A stretch of 64,000 bases of DNA from Yponomeuta sedellus (GCA_934045075.1 OW203723.1:2186577-2250576), one strand, 5' to 3'; counted from the stretch's first letter, positions 52,905-63,834 are shown. Notes: generated by a model from the letters alone, not told the origin. Program-made: numbers and translations.

Positions 52905-53225
52905 GCCTTTTTTGCATCTACTTAATGAGATGATTTATAAAGCGTCCAGTGGTATCTTCACTCACACTAGATGGGTGAAGGAACGACTCCGACGCTGTAG
53001 TGCCTGGGACATGGTTTTATAGATGGTGTATGCTTGCCCAGCACCTATACCATCCTGACAGTTTAGTCGGCCTAGCCCACAGGAAAGACTAGTCAATACG
53101 TGCGGAGCCAACCAAGCCACGGGTTTCCTCACGATGTTTTCCTTCACCGTTAGCGTGTGGTATTGCGACTACAAATTCACAAATGTACGTAACTTTGAAA
53201 TTAAACAAAGTGATACGTACTTACG
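52905..53225 (-). mobile_element. SINE-T, head-truncated
   Basis: Inverted: TTGCATCTACTTAATGAGAT to GTAACTTTGAAATTAAACAA. Confidence 0.65.
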
Positions 53226-53264
53226 TATAGAGGCTGCAAGGAAAAGCGTATGTCTTTCTTTATA

Positions 53265-53370
53265 ATTCATCATCAGGCTATATTAGTCTACTGCTGGACA
53301 TAGCCTTCCCCTAATGAGCGCCATAGCGCCCTGTCTTCAGCTTGCCGCATCCAGCACCTGCCTGCAGTAT
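53265..53370 (-). mobile_element. RTE-like LINE 3' end
   Basis: CATCAGGCTATATTAGTC tail and GCTTGCCGCATCCAGCACCT coding remnant. Confidence 0.6.
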
Positions 53371-53466
53371 TTCTTAAGTGTGTTTCTTTAGTAGTATTTC
53401 TTTAGTAATTACTGGAATACTGCAGTATTATTTAATTATTTACAAATTATTTTATATCAATATACC

Positions 53467-53690
53467 TTCCGTGCTTCGCAATGCACGTTAAGCCGTTGGT
53501 GCCGGCTGTCATTTAATGGCAGTAGTTAAGCTATGTCAGAGGCCTAATGGGCGGCTTGATAACTTCTGACAGTAAGGCCCCCACTGTCTTACAATCCTCC
53601 ACCAACCCGGACTTGGCCCCCGTGGTGGAGTGTGGCCTAACCTTAGAGACCCGTGCCCCAGCAGTGGGGACATACATGGGTTGATATCGA
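53467..53690 (+). mobile_element. SINE-D, 5'-truncated
   Basis: CCGTGCTTCGCAATGCACGT to ACATACATGGGTTGATATCG. Confidence 0.7.
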
Positions 53691-53746
53691 TCGATACCTT
53701 TACACGCGTGGAACGCTCTAAGCAGTGTGCTGTGTCAGCTGCCTAT

Positions 53747-53873
53747 TGAATGAATGAATGAATGAACGAACGAACGAACGAACGAACGAACGAACGAACG
53801 AACGAACGAACGAACGAACGAACGAACGAACGAACGAACGAACGAACGAACGAACGAACGAATGAATGAATGA
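53747..53873. repeat. (GAAT)n-(GAAC)n-(GAAT)n microsatellite
   Basis: About 4 GAAT, 25 GAAC, then 3 GAAT units. The core is uninterrupted. Confidence 0.9.
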
Positions 53874-53879
53874 TTCATG

Positions 53880-55070
53880 ACCACAAACAAATATGCGTAC
53901 CTACATACCAATAATTACTAAACAAAATGTGCGTGTGACAATGATACTATTTCATCGTTAGAAAGATGTATATTTTAGCAACTTTTTCACTTTTTTCGAT
54001 CTCCGTCCGTCGTTCTCTACAGATAAATATCACAGGTGGCTTAAGTGAGTAAGACAGTAGATTTTACAAAACTTGTTTTCAGGAGCCACCGCTCTTTAAG
54101 TTACTTCGGAGGTATCATTTATTTATAAACAGAAGACAGGGCTCCGGAATCCAATCAGTGTCTCTCGCTGATTGCCTTAAAACAATAAGCTTCGGCTTGA
54201 CACCGGTCAGACACAATTAGGTTCACGACCCGCAGGAGTGAAAAAGGCTGAAGTTGGGATGAAACTAAAGTGATAGCTATTTTATTTAACGAACGCCTTA
54301 AGGCCTAAATTGGATCACTGAATTATAGTAAGACTAGATGAAAACCCGGCTTCGCTCGGGTGAAAGGTAACTCATCATACAAATCTAGGTACATTTCGAT
54401 TTACATTTACATCTAGATTTGACGAAGATATGCGAAAAAATAGTAAAAAAATGGTACGTAATATTAGGTACGTTTTTGAAGTCGGTTAAAAAGTGTCAAA
54501 CGTTTCGCGAAATGTCGACGACTGAAGAAAAGTATTTAATAGGTTGCCACACAGAACAATTAGATGTTTCCAGCAGGACGTTTCTTTTTACAGTGACGTG
54601 AGACAATTCTTTGTGATGGATACTTTTTAGCCGCGACGCACGCGATGTGTTGATTGGCGAGGCGTCTCTAAGATGGAGATTGCGGTTTGTTTGTCGGTGC
54701 AATTTACAATTACAATTTCACGAAATTCTCCATAATCCGAATTTTACGGATATGATGTTGTCGACTCGAAATCAATATTTTTTTTATGTTTTGTTATTCA
54801 TGTAAGGTTTCGATGGAGTCTACCGTACCTCTTGACGAAATTATTAATATAGATAAGAATACTAGCTGTGCCCCGCGCTTTATCTATTTTCCCACGGGAA
54901 TAAGATAACTGCAACACTGAGTTCTACTTTCACTCGTTCTCTGTGCGTGCTGCTCGTGGATTTGGTTTCGACTGGGGGCCGCCGTAAATTTGTACAAGTG
55001 GCCCCAGTCTTGAAGTATTTTCATATTTGTGACGTCCTTGCCTTGTTAAATCAGTACGAGGTCTCGTACG
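53880..55070. other. No recognised gene
   Basis: Scraps resembling dispersed repeats occur near 54325 (AAAACCCGGCTTCGCTCGGG) and 54865 (ACTAGCTGTGCCCCGCG). No coding family is seen. Confidence 0.4.
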
Positions 55071-55074
55071 TCTA

Positions 55075-55765
55075 GTGTCTAGGGTGCGTTAGACGTGCTA
55101 GTAAGGGCTCATTGTGTACAAAATGTGCGCTCGTGGCCTAGGCAAACCGAGTGATTGGAATCAATCACTTGGTTAAGCAACAACAGGCGCGGTCAGGTAC
55201 GTTATGGGTGAGCGTCCCGTGAGTACCGCTAGTGGCATTTTTCCGAGCGCTTCCGTGCTTCGCAAGGCACGTTAAGCCGTTGGTGCCGGCTGTCATTTAA
55301 TGGCAGTCGTTAAGCCATGTCAGAGGCCTTATGGGCGGCTTGATAACTTCTGACAGTAAGGCCCGCCACTGTCTTACAATCCTCCACCAACCCGGACTTG
55401 GCCTCCGTGGTGGAGTATGGCCTAACCTTCCTGCAATGCAGGAAGAGACGCGTGCCCCAGCAGTGGGGACATACAAGGGTTGATAACGTGTACAAAATGT
55501 ACCAAAGGGACAGGACGAAGCTCACACAGTAAAGACGGGGCAAGGGTGCGATAATCATACAACGCGTCGCGTCTTCCATGCGCCCCCGTCCCACGTCCCA
55601 TGGCCGAGGCTATGCCTAGGGTGCACTATACGGGCTAGTAAGGGCTCATTGTATACAAAATGTACTAAAGGGACAGGACGAAGCCCACACAGAAAAGACG
55701 GGGCAACGTATCAGGTCTCTCAGGCGCCCCCGTCCCACTTCCCTTTGTGTGGCCGCGGGCTAAGT
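55075..55765 (+). repeat. Tandem duplication of a ~150-bp unit
   Basis: Unit 1 (55075-55126 plus 55501-55610) and unit 2 (55611-55765) share CTAGTAAGGGCTCATTGT, AAAGGGACAGGACGAAG and GACGGGGCA. Unit 1 is split by a SINE-D; unit 2 is not. Confidence 0.7.
55127..55487 (+). mobile_element. SINE-D, type I, full-length reference copy (361 bp)
   Basis: 13-bp TSD GTGTACAAAATGT at 55114-55126 and 55488-55500. The second unit of the local tandem duplication (near 55648-55665) preserves the empty site. Starts GCGCTCGTGGCCTAGGC and ends ACATACAAGGGTTGATAAC. The 5S-like region spans about 55160-55215 (GTTAAGCAACAACAGGCGCG, then ATGGGTGAGCG). Confidence 0.9.
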
Positions 55766-56064
55766 CAATAGCAATCATCCACTGTTGATCCAACGATGAC
55801 GACAGGATAACACCAATTCTCTATCTCCAGACGGTCAGTCGCAACCCAATCAATATTCAAATTGCACCCAAACAAATCAAGGCAAACAATCAAGATGGCG
55901 CCTATCCTGAATACACTAATTAAACTGATAACGGTCTGAGTTTGACGGCTCGTTATAGCGACCACAGATTGCGTCGATTGATAGCACAGAAACGTTGGCA
56001 ACAGGTTAGTAGGTTTGATAAGTTCAGATTTGATTTCTAGGAACGTAGAAAATCGTAGGGTAAC

Positions 56065-56270
56065 ATTAACATAACATAACATTTACATACAGGCACATAC
56101 ATTGCTTCTGGCCCCACACTAGGATACCCTGTGTCGTGGGATCCAGAAACAAAGACAACACAAACATGTAAACATCCAAGACCTGGTTTTTTTTTGTTTC
56201 CAGCCGGGATTCGAACCCGGGACCTCTTGCATGGTAGGTAGATGCGCTACATTCGCCACAGAGGTCGTCA
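56065..56270 (-). mobile_element. SINE-B, full length
   Basis: ACATTTACATACAGGCACAT to ATTCGCCACAGAGGTC. Intact B-box GATTCGAACCCGGG on +. Confidence 0.8.
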
Positions 56271-56639
56271 GAGGAGGTTCAAGAGATGGTTATTTTAGAA
56301 AAATCAAAAGCCGCTCAAAACTATGTTTAACAAATGAATTATTCTGATCCGAGACCCAATACTAGGCTATCACATCGCAAGCTTTTTCAGAGCAACATTT
56401 TTAACTTTTTCAACGTTGAAAAATATTTACCAATATCGAGGATGACGAAACTTTTAAATTGAATCCATCATTCAGATGAAACAATACAACTACTTACAAA
56501 GAGGGCGATGTGGAAATCCATTGAGATAGCTTTGCTAGTTTTAAGTGCAAAGTGTGTAAGCGATCGATCGCCGAAGTTTGTAGATATTGAAGACATTACA
56601 AGATTTTAATGTACTGTTTAGTTCTTAACTTCACAATGT
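56271..56639. other. No recognised gene
   Basis: Nothing supported. Confidence 0.4.
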
Positions 56640-56812
56640 TCAAATAAAGTTCCAGGTAAGCTATCCGAAACCAGGGCTGGCATCTGTTCTAAATTGAAAT
56701 AGTTTTTCCTATATTGCGTGTGTTCGTTTATGGCTTCAAATTTAGAACAAACGGCAGCCCTGGTTGCGGATAGCGTAACCGACACTTTATCTGCAGATTG
56801 TGAAACAGACCC
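56640..56812. mobile_element. Foldback MITE, second copy
   Basis: Same family as 39035-39226 (AAATAAAGTTCC, CCAGGGCTG, TTAGAACAAACGGCAGCCC) with a damaged left end. It abuts the Harbinger-like element. Confidence 0.65.
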
Positions 56813-56815
56813 TTA

Positions 56816-57887
56816 CGGCCGAATACTCAAACGTCATTCAAATATTTAAAGGCATCTTAAGTAATTGACAAGCCGTTAAACACAAAATTCGTATACACAA
56901 ACGTTAGTTAAAAGCTTGTGTTAAATTTAAGTGGAACACAAAATAACTGGCAGTTAAACATCACTCAGCGAAAAATTCGTATACTAGAACGCAACTTAGC
57001 GCGATTTATCTGTCAAATGGGCTGTCAAATCGAGTTGAGTAGGCGTTACAATTAAAAGTGGTCGCGAGGACCTTCAAATCGTAAAAAAGTTGTAATATCA
57101 GTGAACTTATGTGAAAAACAATGTCCTTATCATGTCGAGGAAGGGCCTAATGTGCCTCGAAGAAATGAGGCAAAGTTAAATGCTTTCGAGTATTATAATA
57201 TAATGAAACAGACTTCCATGCGCGGTTCCGGCTGTCGAAAGAGACGGTATTATATTTGGAGTCTGTCCGTCTTTTGACATACCATCCAACCAGTTACAAG
57301 AAGTAATAGATCCATACAGCCAGTGGACCAAATTTTAATAACCCTGCGTTATTAATATTTATTATGCTACTGGCATAATAACGCATAATAATAATTCTCA
57401 TTCAATTCTTGTTCATATTAGTATTTATTAGGGAATAGCTTTAAAAAACCGCAATGTTTCTGCTGTGGTAGACGTTTCAAATGTCATTGGTGAGATGGCC
57501 CTAACGTTTCGTTCTACGACAATATAAGATATTATTATTACAACATTAAACATTTTGCTTTGTACAAAACGAGGTAATAATAATTTAAGTTTGTTTCATA
57601 AATCATATTATGATTTATTTTATTTTATTTTTATAAAAATACTTCATATTTCATCACAAAACTTAAAATTGATGGAACAAATTCTGCGTAAATCGGATAC
57701 ACAACGTAAGTTTAAATATTTGGTCAATGAAAACAGACTTGTTGTTTATTTGACGGCTTCTCAGCTGATCACGGTCTGAAATTGTTTGAATGACGTTTGT
57801 GTATACCACTCAATATATAACAGATGTTCAAATTTGAATGCCCTTCAACTGAGTGCTCGATTTGACTGACGTTTGAGTATTCGGCCG
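56816..57887 (+). mobile_element. PIF/Harbinger-like element, internal deletion
   Basis: Inverted ends CGGCCGAATACTCAAACGTC at 56816 and, complementary, ending at 57887. 3-bp TSD TTA (56813-56815, 57888-57890). About 57180-57290 contains degraded FRLSKETVLYLES, wording typical of the N-terminal part of Harbinger transposases. Most of the transposase is missing. A 74-codon frame at 57555 is probably not a gene. Confidence 0.7.
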
Positions 57888-57904
57888 TTAGAATTATATT
57901 ATTT

Positions 57905-57965
57905 TTATTTTTAATGCACTATCCCGTGCTAAGGACAATTAAAAAAAAAATAGCCTCTAAATATT
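57905..57965 (+). mobile_element. SINE-A internally deleted copy
   Basis: The boundary block TTTTTAATGCACTATCCCG joins directly to TAGCCTCTAAATA-TTTTTTTAA. It shows 5' and 3' ends in one short piece. Confidence 0.65.
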
Positions 57966-58011
57966 TTTTTAAGACCCTTAGAAGTTTCACTTACAGTTTT
58001 TTTGCAACTTC

Positions 58012-58175
58012 TCGCCGTCGTCTTCAGGCTATACTAGTCCACTGCTGAACATAGCCCTCCCCTAATGAGCGCCATAGCGCCCTTTCTTCGGCTTGCAGCA
58101 TCCAGCATCTGCCTGCAGTTGTTCGCAGATCTTCATCCCACCTAGTCGGAGGGCGTCCTTCACTACGTTATTCGT
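58012..58175 (-). mobile_element. RTE-like LINE 3' end
   Basis: GTCTTCAGGCTATACTAGTC tail and CTTGCAGCATCCAGCATCTG remnant. Confidence 0.65.
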
Positions 58176-58339
58176 TCCACGTTTGCAACTTCTAGCTAAA
58201 CTTGTTAAGTCACCTTTTAGAATTTTGAGGAAACCTGTAAGTAAATCCTTATCTAGAACAGTAAAGATACATCATGTTAGTAAATAAAAACATATTTTAA
58301 TAATTATGTAGCAGTGACGTGATAAACATAAAATAATAC

Positions 58340-58530
58340 AATATCAACCGTTATATCCCCACTATCCCCCACTCCGGCACGGGTCTCCTGCTGCATCGCA
58401 GGAAGGTTAGTCCATACTCCGCCACGGCGGCCAAGTCCGGGTTGGTGGAGTATTGTAAGACAGTGGGCCTTACAACCAGAAGTTATCAAGCCGCTTATAA
58501 GGCATGTGCAGTAGCTCAACGACTGGGTGG
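58340..58530 (-). mobile_element. SINE-D, tail and body
   Basis: ATATCAACCGTTATATCCCC, body truncated at CAACGACTG, where a SINE-A tail scrap (58527-58557) begins. Confidence 0.6.
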
Positions 58531-58664
58531 AATTTTTAGCCTCTTAATAGGTTTTTAAATATTAACTTGCTTACATTTATGTCTCCATCTACTATTAATT
58601 GTATTTCTCAATGATTCGTGATGCTCATACATAGTTATGTATTACGTTACGGTAAGTACGATTT

Positions 58665-59010
58665 CATCATCAACCCATTATGTCCCCACCGAGGGCCGTG
58701 CCCCTCTCTTCCCTGAGGAAGGTATAGACAATACTCCAAGTACAGATTGGTAGAACCTTGCGAGACTAGTGGCTGGTCTTACTGTCAGAAGTTTTCAAGC
58801 CGCCCTAAGGCCTCTGACTTGGCTTAATGACTGCCATCTATCGACGGCAGCCGGCAGCAACTGCTTGACGTGCCTGGCGAAGCACGGAATCGCTCGGAAA
58901 AATGCCACTAGCGTTAGTAATATACGGTTTACCCATCTATGCACTGAACGCGCCCTTGTTGCTTAACCTTCGTGATCGTTTAAGATCACTCAGACTACGA
59001 GCGATTTAAG
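58665..59010 (-). mobile_element. SINE-D, type II, nearly full length
   Basis: Tail CCCCACCGAGGGCCG. The head region GAACGCGCCCTTGTTGCTTA and CGTGATCGTTTAAGATCACT are present, the latter matching the older head seen at 14941. Confidence 0.7.
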
Positions 59011-59044
59011 TACCTAATAAATACTTGTGATTAGACCCGTTTGT

Positions 59045-59315
59045 GCTGTGTGGTGTCGGCCTAGAGAATAGCACCAACCCAAATTCTTCCCGCGGGCGTC
59101 GTAAAAGGCGACTAAGGGACACAAACCGAGGGGTGGGCAGCAGCGCCCCCTGCAGTAAAATTCCACCAAACTGTGATCACCAACCCGCATGCCAAGCGTG
59201 GGTATTATGGGCACTACCCCCCCATGATGGCACAACCTTTCGCTATGGCGCTCATTAGGGGAGGGCTATGTCCAGTATTGTCCAGCAAAGGACTAATATA
59301 GCCTGAAGAAGTAGA
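59045..59315 (+). mobile_element. SINE-E, full length
   Basis: TGTGTGGTGTCGGCC to AATATAGCCTGAAGAAG, with a short local duplication near the end (TCCAGTATTGTCCAGC). Confidence 0.8.
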
Positions 59316-59319
59316 AGAG

Positions 59320-59790
59320 AAAGTAGTAGACACGTTTAATATATATTCATCTACTATTGAGTGTCTAAAAGGTGGCTCTCAGCTTGCTTCCCTTTTTCTA
59401 AACAAAATGTATACTCAACGATAATCCCGTCCTCTGGCGAAAACAGTAGTTTTTTCCAACTTGCCGCCTCAGCTCAAAAATTAAGCTTCTGCCCTCCCTA
59501 CGATCTAGCAAATATAAGCATCGCCCTTATTCTGGGCGCCCCAAGGCTTAAGCCGCGCTAAGTAGGTTATTAGGCGAGCCGCAGAACTAAGCCCTGTGCC
59601 ACTTGATAAGTCAATCTCCTAAAACAGTCTATTCACTGTGATCTAGATAATTCGCGAAGGTTCGTGAAAGCTTACTAAATTTACACTTGGACGTCATTCA
59701 CATTAAATAGGTCTGCGGTAATAGAGTTATCATTGAGAGAAGAGCGTAAGGGCATTATTTTCTGGGTAATCTTAGTGTTGCTGGACTAAT
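59320..59790. other. No recognised gene
   Basis: Nothing supported. 59800-59925 holds a rearranged SINE-C-like scrap with an internal CATTTACTAAATG palindrome. Confidence 0.4.
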
Positions 59791-59924
59791 AATAAACATA
59801 CATAACATCATACATAAATATACATGGATATACCACACAGATCTCGTTAGCCCCATAATAAGTACAAGACTTGTACTTAGTATGGGGCACAAGTCATTTA
59901 CTAAATGACTTGTGTTACAGGTTG

Positions 59925-60255
59925 CGGGCATGTACCAATGACTTTGTTTAATTTCAAAGTTACGTACATTTGCGAATTTGTAGTCGCAATACCACACGCT
60001 AACGGTGAAGGAAAACATCGTGAGAAAACCCGCGGCTTGGTTGGCTCCGCACGTATTGACTAGTCTTTCCTGTGGGCTAGGCCGACTAAGCTGTCAGGGA
60101 TGTATAGGTGCTGGGTAAGCCTACACCATCTATAAAACCATGTCCCAGGCACTACAGCGTCGGAGTGGTCCCTTCACCCATCTAGTGTGAGTGAAGATAC
60201 CACTGGACGCTGTATAAATCATCTCATTCAGTAGATACAAAAAGGCCAATATATA
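59925..60255 (+). mobile_element. SINE-T, 5'-truncated
   Basis: From GCGGGCATGTACCAATGACT to GTAGATACAAAAAGGCC, followed by an (AT)n run at 60256-60298. Confidence 0.7.
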
Positions 60256-60265
60256 ATAATATATA

Positions 60266-60296
<31 letters not shown>

Positions 60297-60299
60297 GTT

Positions 60300-60465
60300 A
60301 CAGGTTACTTGACGATAGATTTAATACAATAAATACATAGATAATATCCAAACCCCAAGAAAAACTAGAAAAGTTCGTTTCCTAGTTTGAGCCGGCCGGG
60401 GATCAAACCCGAGACGTTCGGTTGTACAGTCAGCATGTCAAACCGCTGCGCAACCAAGGCCGTCA
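60300..60465 (-). mobile_element. SINE-C
   Basis: Inverted: ACGATAGATTTAATACAATA body, then B-box GGGATCAAACCCG and A-box-like AACCGCTGCGCAACC. Confidence 0.7.
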
Positions 60466-60541
60466 TAATATAGATACATAGATAGAGAACACTTTATTGC
60501 ACAACCAGAAAAAATTATGCAACCATGATTTCTTAAATCTA

Positions 60542-60661
60542 GGTGAATCAGGCGTTACTTTGCGGAAATCCTTAATAGCATCAAAATGTTAAAATTACTT
60601 TGCTAAATTCCGCCAAAAATTTTTTTGCTATATTTAGCAAAGTAATTTTAACTTTTTAATG
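60542..60661 (+). mobile_element. Foldback retroposon F2, copy 3
   Basis: 12-bp TSD TTCTTAAATCTA (60530-60541, 60662-60673). Compact hairpin TTACTTTGCTAAATT with complement TTTAGCAAAGTAA. Confidence 0.8.
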
Positions 60662-60713
60662 TTCTTAAATCTAAGTAATGTTATACAATTGGCGGTCTTA
60701 TCGCTTAGAGCGA

Positions 60714-60932
60714 TTGTAGACTTTTAGTCCGGATTTACTTACGGGTGTTGTTATATCGGAAAAGTCCGACCAGGTTTCGCTCCGATTCGCAGAGCTTAAT
60801 CATGGTGAGCAGAGACGGAGCTCGCGTCGTCGGTTGCTTGTCTCACACTACGGGCAAGCGCGCGGCGCGCCCGCGCCGAGATACCGAGATTTCGTAAGCA
60901 CAACACAATGTGTTGTGCTTACGAAAGTTTTA
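60714..60932 (+). mobile_element. Foldback retroposon F1, copy 3
   Basis: 11-12 bp TSD GCTTAGAGCGA(T) at 60703-60713 and 60933-60943. Left arm TGTAGACTTTTAGTCCGG. The 3' part ends in its own ~35-bp palindrome built on TTCGTAAGCACAAC. A GC-rich segment (GCGCGCGGCGCGCCCGCGCC) is unique to this copy. Confidence 0.8.
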
Positions 60933-61088
60933 GCTTAGAGCGATCTTTTCCAGACAACCTTTGGATGGAGTGGATGTACATAATTAGTAAAATCTAAGAT
61001 TTAGTGATACCAAGTAGCAAAAGATTGCGAGAATGTAAGTTAAATGCTAAATAAAGTACATATTTTTAAATAACAATATACATAGATA

Positions 61089-61298
61089 ATAAAAACTGTT
61101 TTTATACGGATTTCTGCTCGTTTATTACATTTTTTACAATTTTCCAACGTTTCGGCACTTTTTCAGGTGCCGTGGTCCCGGACGGCACCTGAAAAAGTGC
61201 CGAAACGTTGGAAAATTGTAAAAAATGTAATAAACGAGCAGAAATCCGTATAAAAACAGTTTTAATTATGTCTACTGCTCGTGTTAACCTTAGAAAAT
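61089..61298. mobile_element. Penelope-like end inserted as a perfect palindrome
   Basis: 16-bp TSD ACAATATACATAGATA (61073-61088, 61299-61314). Arms 61092-61173 and 61182-61263 are identical complements (82 bp) around GGTCCCGG. The outer right part matches 51560-51598 of the Penelope copy. Confidence 0.9.
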
Positions 61299-61719
61299 AC
61301 AATATACATAGATACCTACAAAATAAATACTTATATAATTAGATGGGATATTGCTTGCATTAAAATATTTATAATAGACAATACCAGCATGGCAGGCGTT
61401 ATGTCTGCATTTGACCGTTTAAAACGACTTTCTAGCATTTCTTCGGACTTTTTATGGCAGTCGAATATTCAGCATTTTTTAGCGCTTGCTCAATAGAGCT
61501 CTACGCGAACTAAAGTGACAAAACGATTGCCATGTTGAAAATTGGTGACAAAATTCGAATCTACAACTGTAATTTTACTAAATTAGTACGTCATTACATT
61601 AGTTGACATCCAGTATTTTCAATATTTGCAAAATTGGCACAAATTTTGCAAATATTATTTAGTATTTTTGTTGTGTGTTGGCTAGCTGCGAAAAATTAAT
61701 ACTGACTACCCACGACAAT

Positions 61720-61840
61720 TGACTGTACACGCCACTTCAGTCTACCCGAGACCACGGCAACTGTAACGCTGCCGAAACGTCGGGAAATAAGGTAATTACG
61801 TTTTACCTAATAAATAATCGCGATTTGACGCGTTTAATAT
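61720..61840 (+). mobile_element. Penelope-like end fragment, second subfamily
   Basis: GAGACCACGGCAACTGTAAC, GCTGCCGAAACGTCGGGAAA and TAATAAATAATCGCGATTTG. The complement of 30960-31045. Confidence 0.5.
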
Positions 61841-61844
61841 ATAA

Positions 61845-62980
61845 CTATGTAACAGTATCGTGAATTATTAAGAAATACTATATTTTTACCAGTCTTGATG
61901 TTACTTACGAGGCTATATATGAATTTTATTTGTGTGTTTAATTAAGTCTTTAACTAATAACGTTCATAGTATGATTATTATCGAATCAGGTAAAGTGACG
62001 AATTAGGGATATTTACGAGTTAAAGATTCTTAAGAAATTGACGAATCCGAAAAGTGACGAACTAACGATAGTGACGAATTAGCGAAAGTGACAAGTAATG
62101 CACTAACTCGTTTATTGGAGTCACATCCGCAAACATTATTATGGAAACGAGATGGAGTTACAAGCATTTTCTACTATTCAACCGCAGTAGGTTAACAATT
62201 TTTGTAAGCATCATCATCTCCATACTTACGAACGTCATACTATCATCCGACCATCCATGCAGGCTCACTAGGAATTATCAATCATCCCATATTTTGTTTA
62301 CTGCTGGGCTTAAGTCACGCTACTTCTTTATGTTGTGCACCATCCACATCCAGCAGGTGGGTGACCTACGCTGCAATTATGTTAAACGGGTCTAATCGCG
62401 ATCGTTTATTAGGTAAAAATCGCGATTATTTATTAGGTAAAACGTAATTACTTGAATAAAATTAGACCTATTCAATATATAAATATGTATAAGCATGGCG
62501 AATCGTTAATAAATACTACGCTGTGTTTGCCATTTCGTTGTCACCACTCCAGAACCTCTGCAGCTCATTCACTGTCGGCTATTCAGCAGATGTGTCTACA
62601 CCGCAGCCACTTCAACTTGCTTCAGATAGTCAACGTGAAAACGCTGGATTATGCGGAGAAGAAAGCGCCTATGAATGCGGACCCTAAGCCCCAACTTGCC
62701 AAGTCAAGCCCCATTGAGGCATTAGGTGTAAATTATTTGCATAGTCCTTCAAGGGAGATGCCTCGGCATAATGATGAGATCTGGCGGGGATTTAAATATT
62801 TTTGCCCCGGCTTTGAGTTATGAGGGGTCAGCCTAAATGGGGATTGAAGGCGCGGGCGCGAATTCGTGAGATTAATCGCGTTCGCTGATAAAAAGAGGTA
62901 AACCTTATCCTGGTGCAAGGAAGAGCGGGTGAGCCTTCTTGCTTTTTCATTGTAACCTCTTCAGTCAGGCCTCTACGATG
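61845..62980. other. No recognised gene
   Basis: 61990-62095 has several imperfect AGTGACGAATT units. 62385-62455 repeats TCGCGAT and TTTATTAGGTAAAA (Penelope-end scraps). A 123-codon frame at 62452 has no family features. Confidence 0.4.
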
Positions 62981-62983
62981 TGC

Positions 62984-63340
62984 TTGTGGCCTAGTCAAAG
63001 CGATTGATTGGAATCAATCATTTGGGCTAGGCAACAGCAGGCGCGCTCAGGTGCTGGAGGGGTAATTATCCCGTGACTACCGCTAGCGGCATTTTTTCCG
63101 AGCATTTCCGTGCTTTGCAAGGCACGCTAAGCTGTTGGTGCCGGCTGTCATGTGAGGGCAGTCGTTAAGCCGTGTCACAAGTCTTATGGGTGGCTTGGTA
63201 GCTTCTGACAGTGAGGCTCGCTACTGTCTTACAAAACCCCATCAAATAGGACTTGGTCCCCGTGGTGGAGTGTGACCTAATCTTCCTGCCATGCAGGAAG
63301 AGACCCGTGCCCAGGAGTGTGGACAGACAAATGGTTGAAA
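62984..63340 (+). mobile_element. SINE-D, type I, nearly full length
   Basis: Head TGTGGCCTAGTC, 5S-like region GCAACAGCAGGCGCGCTCAG with GGTGCTGGAGGGG, body, and tail GACAGACAAATGGTTGAAAT. Confidence 0.7.
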
Positions 63341-63349
63341 TCGTCATCA

Positions 63350-63510
63350 TACAGCGTTCAGTGGCACCTTCACTCACACTAGATGTGTGAAGGGACTACT
63401 TGGACGCTGCAGTGCCTGGGACATTGTTTTGGAAGGCTTTCCCAGCACCTATACCGTCCTAACAGCTTAGTCGGTCTAGCCCTCAGGAAATACTAGTCAA
63501 TACGTCTATC
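63350..63510 (-). mobile_element. SINE-T fragment
   Basis: Inverted 3' half (CAGTGGCACCTTCACTCACA to AATACTAGTCAATACG). Confidence 0.6.
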
Positions 63511-63586
63511 GTTACATTCAAAACCAGGAGGTCGTAAATTTTTTTTCAAGGCCAAGTTTTACAATTCGTAGTTTATATCAGTAGGA

Positions 63587-63704
63587 TGTTATTGGGCATT
63601 CTGGACCAGCTTCCATTCGTTTGAGCTCACGACGCACCGCGCCGGTTGGCGCGGCTTGTCGTTCACTCAAACTCATTACATCTGTTCCAGAATACCCAAT
63701 AATA
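63587..63704. repeat. Long imperfect hairpin upstream of the P-loop ORF
   Basis: Arms of about 57 nt. The centre is perfect, CCGCGCC-GGTT-GGCGCGG (63637-63654). Outward, GTTTGAGCTCACGACG pairs with CGTTCACTCAAAC, and ATTGGGCATTCTGGACC with TTCCAGAATACCCAAT. It is much GC-richer in the middle than its surroundings. It could be a terminal or origin-type palindrome of a mobile element, or simply a MITE. Confidence 0.7.
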
Positions 63705-63834
63705 TTGATTGATTCTGAATTTTACTTGCGGCAGGAAATGAAATGATGTTAGTAACACAGATAAATACTGAAGTTTAATCGTGATGATCGCATTTCAGTA
63801 ATGAGGACATCACTGGTAACATATTTCTCCAAAA

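Larger units (their letters stand above)
60470..60985 (-). mobile_element. LINE-M 3' end hosting two foldback insertions
   Basis: GATAGATAGAGAACACTTTA tail, CAATTGGCGGTCTTATCGC and TTCCAGACAACCTTTGGATG. Without the two inserts it collapses to the inverse of 10128-10282. Confidence 0.75.

Noticed and set aside
57555..57779. 74-residue frame inside the Harbinger-like element
   Set aside because: Does not match transposase or Myb-like partner wording; likely chance in AT-rich DNA.
62452..62823. 123-residue open frame
   Set aside because: No recognisable domain, no splice context, and the surrounding sequence carries repeat scraps.
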